Assembly: GCA_016169945.1 (NCBI GenBank)
Contig: JADLSH010000382.1
Span: 1,612,001-1,676,000, forward strand
DNA from: Trachythela sp. YZ-2020
Taxonomy: Eukaryota; Cnidaria; Anthozoa; Malacalcyonacea; Clavulariidae
Reading direction: 5' to 3'
DNA: 64,000 bases
Part shown: piece by piece, positions 58,086-64,000 of the stretch
How the letters are laid out: the number at the start of each line of letters is the position of its first letter
Numbering within the stretch: the stretch's first letter is position 1
The notes under the pieces: model-generated
Databases searched by the model: none
Told to the model about the DNA's origin: nothing
The model's input: the letters and a program-made list of their open reading frames with translations, nothing else
Translations under genes and position numbers: made by a program

Positions 58086-59125
58086 GTTACTAGGCCTTTC
58101 CCGATTGCGCTGGTAAAATCCTAAAAAAGGGCTGGCAAAAATGGCTAAAAAGTGCTCAAAAAGTGCTCAAAATCTCAAAATCGTGCTCAAAAAGTGCTAA
58201 AATTGTGAACAGTTACCTCTAAGATTTTCGTAAATGTGTCAATGTGTAACCTTACAATCTACTTTGCGTAGTATTATTCGACAGGTTGTTAGTGTCATAG
58301 TGTGTTACTTGTTACGAAAGGTTGATAGAATATAGAACAATAATATTTTTCAAGTTACTTCACATGGAACGACGAACGTAAAAATTTCAGCCCTCGAAAA
58401 CCGCCAAAAAAAATTTGGGGAAAAAATTAAGCATTTTTTAAAATCTGTTTCCGCGTCTTTCTCCATATATGGAACAAACTTCCGTATATGGAGTTGTTTA
58501 CGACAAAAAAAAAAGAGAACGCGAAAAAGTCAGAGTTCTAATTTTTGAAGCGTAATGTCACATGCAGCTGTACGGCTTTTCTTTTGGAGTTTTACCTAAA
58601 TTATATATAGAATAATACCCGTCAATTTTTTATATAGAATAATACCCCTCAGTTTTCGGTTCCTTTTCCTCAGTTTTGGTTTAAAAAATTTTGGTCACGT
58701 GAACTGAATACTTGCAGTGAAGGATTAACCATATGGCCTTCCCTTCTACAAAGAATTATGGGACAAAAATGCGGCGGAAAAAATGCGCGCGAATTCCCCC
58801 CCCCCCCCCCATAATTGCCGGGACCCAAAAATCCGGGCTCCGACAAGACAGTGTCACCAAAGCAAAAACTTCCCACCCCCATAAGGGCAGGACACTTTTA
58901 AATGTGTGTGGCTTCTCTGGAGTAGGGAGCCGTAAAAAGGGCGGGGCTTCAGCAATTTCCAAACAAATTCCGAAAAGCAACTTAGCAATGTCGTTTTAAA
59001 CGAGACTGTTTGAATGTAATATTTTACAACAAAATCATCTTCAGCGATTACACTCAAACGAAAAACGATCAGAAAGTACAAGTTGTAGAATTTTCTGAAG
59101 GATCGCAATCATGTAATATATGTAT
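58086..59125. other. no gene seen; short repeats
   Basis: 58,120-58,205 holds several agtgctcaaaa units, and 58,590-58,650 repeats tatatagaataatacc. A C-run sits at 58,796-58,811. Frames here are not supported. Confidence 0.45.
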
Positions 59126-59995
59126 TAGGCCGTGGGATGAGGGTCGAAAATGTTCAATTCCGTAGCACCCCTCGTGTAACTACATAATTTTTACATGAAT
59201 CGATAGATTAGAACTTACTTAGTTAGAATCCGCTTCCCCCCAAGCGAAATAGTTGCACAAATTGAAGTACAACCTCTCCAAAGTTCGGGATTTCTCGTAT
59301 TTCGAAATCCATGAACGGCCATTGTTGTGTTGCAACTACGCATGCGCTTGACCACAAAACACTTAATGCGCACGCGCAGATAGGAAAACTGATCTCAACG
59401 CAGGACTGGACAAGAAAAAAATTATGAAATGTGCGTCTTTGTGCGAAAGCAGGGCTGAAGTAAAACAAGATGACATCGGAGTGTTTTAAAAATATATGAT
59501 ATTTTTATGTTCTGTGCATTTTAATGGAGTTCGCCAAACATTCTGAGCAATGTACCATGTCAAGCCCTCGCCAGGAACACTTCCAAGCCAACATTACAAT
59601 AATAACTTATTAAAAATATGTTATTTTATACTACAGCAATTGCATCACGTTTTTGCAAGCAAATCTGTTTTTCAGGCTTTAAATATTATCACAATCCTAA
59701 ACATTATAGAACACGCATACCGTAATTTATCTATTAATTTCGGGGGGGGGTAGGCTTATTTCTAATATATACAAAGAGTCTGTTTGCACGTTTGATTCTC
59801 TCTATAAATATGCAACATCGGGTACAGTGATATTACGTACCAAAGTATCAGTAAAATATCATAATTATCTTTAAAATACAATACTTTCACGCTTCACGAT
59901 TTTATAAATTAATTGCTTACAGGAGGGGGGGGGGTTCTTAATAGATAAATTACGATATACCATAAATAAGTATTACTCAGTGTTCACAATCTTAT

Positions 59996-61854
59996 TTATT
60001 TTCTAACTCTCTTCCCATCAATTTTATTAGTCCAGGTTCCTTGTTTATTTATGCAGTCGCCTTCATCAAATTCTTCATCACTATTTTCAGCTTTACTCAA
60101 CATATGTTCCTCAACTAAATCAGAAGTATCCAAGTTCTCAGCATACACAATTTCACTAACATTTCTAGATTTAGGCAAATAGAATACCAGCTGGGGATAA
60201 CTGTTAATTAGCCGTTGCTTGAGCTCGGAAGACCTGTATTTCGATGCATCCACATTCTCAGTTTCCTTAGCAATGACAACAAATTTCTCAAGTAAGTCCA
60301 TCATGTACTTTATTGCTTTTCCCTTGATGATTTCAGTTTCAATGACTTCTTTACAGAATACGTTGTAAGATATTTCATACACTGGTGGTGCACATGTTGT
60401 GGTCGTCTTTGCCTCCCTTGCAAGGAATATGGTATAGTTGCTATAGCAAACTTTGTGGTAGCGGACCTCCAATGCAACACAGTCTTTATCTCTAATCTGC
60501 ACAAGTATCCGCTCATCACTTTTCCTCTCAGCAGCTGTACGTAATAAGCCAGCATCAATTGTACTTGCCAACACTAGTGGTGTTCCTCTTCTCTTTTGTG
60601 TTTTCTACACAAAACATACAAGTTTAGAATGCCTGTTTAAAAATGGCCTTTACCAACTAAGGGCCTGTTTATATGGAACCCGGGCCAGCCCGCTTAGCAA
60701 GATCTCGCCATGTAACTGATTTTATAGTAAAAACTACTGTGCGTTTATATGGACAAGCGGGCTGGCCCGGTTCCAGAGATCTCGCTTGAAAAAGGCGAGA
60801 TCTCGCTTACCAGGATGAAAATTTCCCCATATAAACACTCACTAACCGGGTCAGTTCGGTTGCCGGGATGAAAGTTGAAAGAGACGCCACCACCAATTTG
60901 TCTGCGAGCTATTTTTAAGAACTGTCAAAACAATGTCAAAGGTAAGAACAACAAAATCCTCCCGCCTGGTGGGATGAAATTTTCTCATATAAACACAAGA
61001 CAAATTCATCCCGCTTACTGGGCTGGCCCGGTCAGCGAGCCAGCCCAGGTTTCATATAAACAGTCCCTAAAGCTGGGTGAATTTGACAAATTAACCAGGT
61101 ATTAAAATAAAGCTACTCTGGTTTGTAAAGTTTATGAACATTGTGTTCATAAACTTTACAATCCAGAGTAGCTTATATTATGCCTGTTTAAATAGACTTA
61201 TTATCTGGATAATTAACCCATTAAGATCCAACGCATCCAATAGGTACTCTAAAATATCATATAGCCATATAGGTATATGCACAAGACAGTGTCACAGTAA
61301 GGCACAATATGACAACTTCTCCACCAAAAGGTGGTCCATAGAATATAAAGATACTGTACACAAGAAATTGTACATAATCATACCTTATGCAGCATTCTGG
61401 TAGTACATGCTTGTTTCTTTGAGGCAAGGTCTTACTTGGATCCACTGAATTGCGTGTAATCTTTCTTCTGGGTTCCATGTGGCATGTGTGGTGAGTGGTA
61501 TTAGCGACCTTTTCCGTGCTTGTACTAGCTCCGTTTTCTCTTTTCTCTGTTGTCTACGGATCTTTTTTCATCGCTAAATTTCTTGTAGCATTTCATGTGG
61601 TGGTACCATTCTAAATCAAAACTTTCGTTTGTGTTCTCTGCCAAGTATGAATTGACGAATTCGTCATCAAACTTATCATACGAATCCTTCGCTATCTCAG
61701 CTTGCAGGCAATTAAGTTTCGCCCATTTATTCCTGCAATCGACAAATTTCTTAAGCCTTTGATGAGTGACTTTAGAAAGTTGCTCGGTTACGCCTTCAAA
61801 ATGCATAAAACATGAGGATATTCGAATTTTCAACATATCGTCATTAGTAGCCAT
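59996..61854 (-). CDS. element-borne protein of unknown family, two exons, frameshift in exon 1
   Basis: Exon 1 runs from ATG at 61,854 to a donor at 61,384, and exon 2 from 60,604 to the stop at 59,996; both splice sites are canonical. In exon 1 the frame changes near 61,555 (a T/A run). The start has an amphipathic region and a WYHHMKCYKKF segment. Across the junction, CC and further Cys/His (KDCVALEVRYHKVCYSNYT) suggest a zinc-binding domain. Exon 2 continues with a helical stretch (VFCKEVIETEIIKGKAIKYM) and an acidic tail. I recall the RYHK.CY.NYT pattern from uncharacterised proteins repeated in cnidarian and fish genomes; it normally precedes a longer protein, so this copy may be truncated. 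No catalytic motif is seen. Confidence 0.5.
60658..61070. mobile_element. 413-bp miniature element in the intron
   Basis: Ends taagggcctgtttatatggaacc and ggtttcatataaacagtccctaa are inverted repeats. GC-rich ccgggccagcccgc / gggctggcccgg blocks recur in both orientations inside. It lies in the intron of the element-borne gene. Confidence 0.75.
61110..61174. repeat. 65-bp near-perfect hairpin
   Basis: aagctactctggtttgtaaag folds on ctttacaatccagagtagctt around a ttatgaacattgtgttcataa centre. Confidence 0.9.
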
Positions 61855-62155
61855 CTTGAATATGCGTGTTTTATTGAGATCAGTTTTCCTATCTGCGCGT
61901 GCGCATTAAGTGTTTTGTGGTCAAGCGTATGCGTAGTTGCAACACAACAATGGCCGTTCATGATTTCGAAACACGAGGAAGCCCGAACTTTGGAGAGGTT
62001 GTACTTCAATTTGTGCAGCTATTTCGCTTGGGGGGAAGTGGATTCTAACTAAGTACGTTCTAATCTATCGATTCATGTAAAAATTATGTAGTTACACGAG
62101 GGGTGCTACGGAATCTGTTTTCTAAGCAGATTTTCGACCCTCATCCTACGGCCTA

Positions 62156-62653
62156 TATTGTTAAACTGTTTTAAACACGCAGATGGGTGAGGTCAATTAA
62201 ATTCCCATTTCTGTCATGATCTTGATGAAAGTCGGTTAGCATCTGGTCGGCATGGAGTTGCTCCGCCAGAAACGACGAAGTATGGCTTAATATTAGCTGA
62301 TATAAATCGGCATTTCAAAATATCGTTGCAAATATCATCTTGAACGAAAAAGATCCAAAATCGAGTCTTGTCAAGATTAGTATGCCGCTCGCAGCACTAA
62401 AAACACAATCGGGGATTTAAAAATATAATCGAGGCAATGTTTTAAATAACGCTTCAATCAATTTCAACATGAAATTTTTGTCATATGAGAAATTTGGGAT
62501 CATCACGATTTTGAGAACAAATAAGTATGCAATGAATAGCGGGGTTCGATAAAGTAGAAATTAGGAGGAAATGGACCACAAATACTGTATTTTACTTGTA
62601 TTATATTGTAACGAAAGCTTAAAACATAAACTACAAAAAACAAGAACGTATTG
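62156..62653. other. possible 3' non-coding part of the BEL/Pao element
   Basis: Downstream of the BEL/Pao stop codon on the minus strand a long terminal repeat would be expected, but with only one end in the window I cannot recognise it. No other feature is seen. Confidence 0.35.
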
Positions 62654-64000
62654 TCATGTTCTGGCGGGAAAAGTGGGTACTTCAAGTGGGTACAGTTTTG
62701 CGATTGGTCTATTTGTTTGACCTGTAGATGTACGTAGATTTGCTGCTCGAATAAAGCCGTCGTTTCCTTTGATAAGGCTCTCTATCACTGCCAGTCTCCA
62801 CTTGATTCTTGGACTATCCGCGTGAATTAAGACTACTTCGCCGACTTGGATTGTTTGGTCGTTCTTTCCAGTCGTCTTATGGAATTCTCTTAACGAGGTC
62901 AGGTACTCCGTTTTCCATCGCAACCAAAAATGTTTCAGGATAAGTGCTTGTACTTGGGTTCTTCTTGTAACTTCCGAGATGTTCCCGAAGTTCGGATCGT
63001 CGATCTCATCGTCTTCAACATTTGGGTGGGGAAGGGAGGTTATACGCCGTCCGTAGAGTAAGTGGGAGGGGGTGAGGGGTGAGGGGTTCTTCGTCGCCGA
63101 TATCGCTGGATACATATGTATGTGGCCGATCGTTCAATACTGCTTCGATTTCAACAATGATTGTCTGGAGACTTGAAAGTGTAACGTGCGCACGTCCTAA
63201 TACTTTCTTGAGAACTGTTTTTGTGAGACCGATGAGTCTTTCCCAAAACCCGCCGTACCACGGTGCTCGCTTCGGGATGAACTGCCAATCCACTCCTCGT
63301 CGATTAAATGCTTCCTTCAGCGATGTTGATTGAAAAAGACGAGCGAGTTCCTCCGCGGCCGACAGATAGGTTGAAGCGTTGTCGGAAACCATCTTTCGTG
63401 GTAGGGATTTTCGGCTTGCAAATCTGCGAAATGCGTTCATGAATGTTTCTTCACTGAGATCTTCGACAAGTTCCAAATGTACGGCTCGTGTAGCTGGACA
63501 TGTAAACAAACAAATGTAAACCTTTTCCTCTTTGGTAGGTGTTTTCACGAAGAGTGCGCCTGTAAAGTCTACGCCAGTTACTGAAAATGGTGTTGAGCCT
63601 TGAACACGCCACTTTGGTAAAGGTGCAGGATCTGGATTTGGATAGGGTTTTCCACCTTGTTTTCGACATGTGACACATTTACGCAATAAATTCTTGATTA
63701 CTTGTCTTGCTCGTGGGATCCAGAATCTGTCGCGAAGTGCGGTTAGAGTGGAATTCACACCCGAGTGTAGTTGAGCATTGTGTACAGAGTGGATGACTAA
63801 CTTGGTGAAAGGGTGATTTGCGGGTAGTAGGATTGGGAACTTGGCTGATTCGTTGATGGGAGCGTTGTGGATTCGTCCGCCACAGCGGATAATGTGGTGA
63901 TGGTCAAGATACAGTTTGAGCTGTTTTACTAATGGTAGGCGAGAACTGTTCTTAGTAGTAAGGTTAAGAAGCTCGGCTTGGTAGATTGGTTGCTGACAAC
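62654..64000 (-). pseudogene. BEL/Pao retrotransposon pol, integrase end (partial, one frameshift)
   Basis: The coding frame enters from the right edge and ends at 62,654. In order: the linker LPLVKQLKLYLD..HIIRCGGRIHNA, the zinc-binding H2C2 module (HSVHNAQLHSG then CVTCRKQGGKPYP), the integrase core with VDFTGALF, MVSDNASTYLS and WYGGFWERLIGL supplying the D, D and E residues, and the C-terminal WPHPNVEDDE-like and KWRLAVIESLIKGNDGFIRAANLRT blocks typical of BEL/Pao integrases. Integrase inserts the reverse-transcribed copy into the genome. Near 63,040-63,080 the frame changes at a duplicated ctcacccc run. The reverse transcriptase and the other LTR are outside the window. Confidence 0.85.

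Larger units (their letters stand above)
59126..62155. mobile_element. 3.0-kb TIR element carrying one gene of unknown function
   Basis: Ends TAGGCCGTGGGATGAGGGTCG / CGACCCTCATCCTACGGCCTA continue as inverted repeats of about 283 bp (to about 59,408 and from about 61,877). TAT lies outside each end, a possible 3-bp duplication. The repeats contain a gcgcatgcg-rich stretch and a conserved segment (caacctctccaaagttcggg). One minus-strand gene begins about 20 bp inside the right repeat. No transposase is recognised, so the superfamily is open. Confidence 0.75.

Overview
The window is eukaryotic: AT-rich, with spliced genes, canonical GT/AG introns, no operons, and a very heavy load of transposable elements and minisatellites. 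A TNF-receptor-family gene with a cytoplasmic death domain makes it metazoan. The mix of TTAA-targeting DNA transposons, CR1/L2-like LINEs, a BEL/Pao element, tRNA-derived SINEs, a hammerhead ribozyme and a virus-like Polinton relative fits an invertebrate; I favour a cnidarian, by impression rather than proof.

Layout. 0-9.7 kb is a patchwork: tandem repeats ending in a hammerhead ribozyme, a 5'-truncated LINE, a small hAT element, three minisatellites (one family present in both orientations at about 4.1 and 6.7 kb), a SINE, a helicase fragment and a second broken LINE. 9.7-13.4 kb has no recognisable gene apart from one unassigned ORF. 13,417-23,902 is one complete 10.5-kb DNA transposon with about 295-bp terminal inverted repeats and a perfect 6-bp target duplication (CATTAT). 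It carries two convergent spliced genes that start just inside the two ends: a DDE integrase-like transposase (IS3EU-like) and a HECT E3 ubiquitin ligase with zinc-finger and CUE-like domains.

24,194-35,581 is the clearest host gene: a six-exon, 370-residue death receptor with signal peptide, cysteine-rich domains, one membrane span and a death domain. Its introns hold a hAT miniature element, a TTAA element, a SINE and a 1.9-kb near-perfect foldback. 36.6-41.2 kb is bounded by diverged inverted repeats and contains a 944-bp tandem duplication with a tRNA-like sequence, plus another hAT miniature element.

45.1-50.3 kb is a 5.15-kb element with about 580-bp inverted repeats that match out to a TTAA at each end. 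It carries adintovirus/Polinton-type genes (zinc finger plus packaging ATPase, minor-capsid-like protein, several small conserved ORFs) in two divergent arms separated by a 20-bp satellite. Several reading frames are broken, and no polymerase or integrase is present. It abuts at TTAA a Kolobok/Mutator-like transposon encoding an 845-residue protein in which a DDE transposase is joined to a DEDDh exonuclease. Further TTAA elements follow (53,994-56,802; 56,895-about 58,085), then a 3-kb TIR element with one gene of unknown function (59,126-62,155), and at the right edge the integrase end of a BEL/Pao retrotransposon.

How things work together: most coding capacity belongs to mobile elements. 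In two of them (13.4-23.9 kb and 59.1-62.2 kb) genes start immediately inside the terminal repeats, which suggests that the TIRs double as promoters. The death receptor is the only confident resident host gene.
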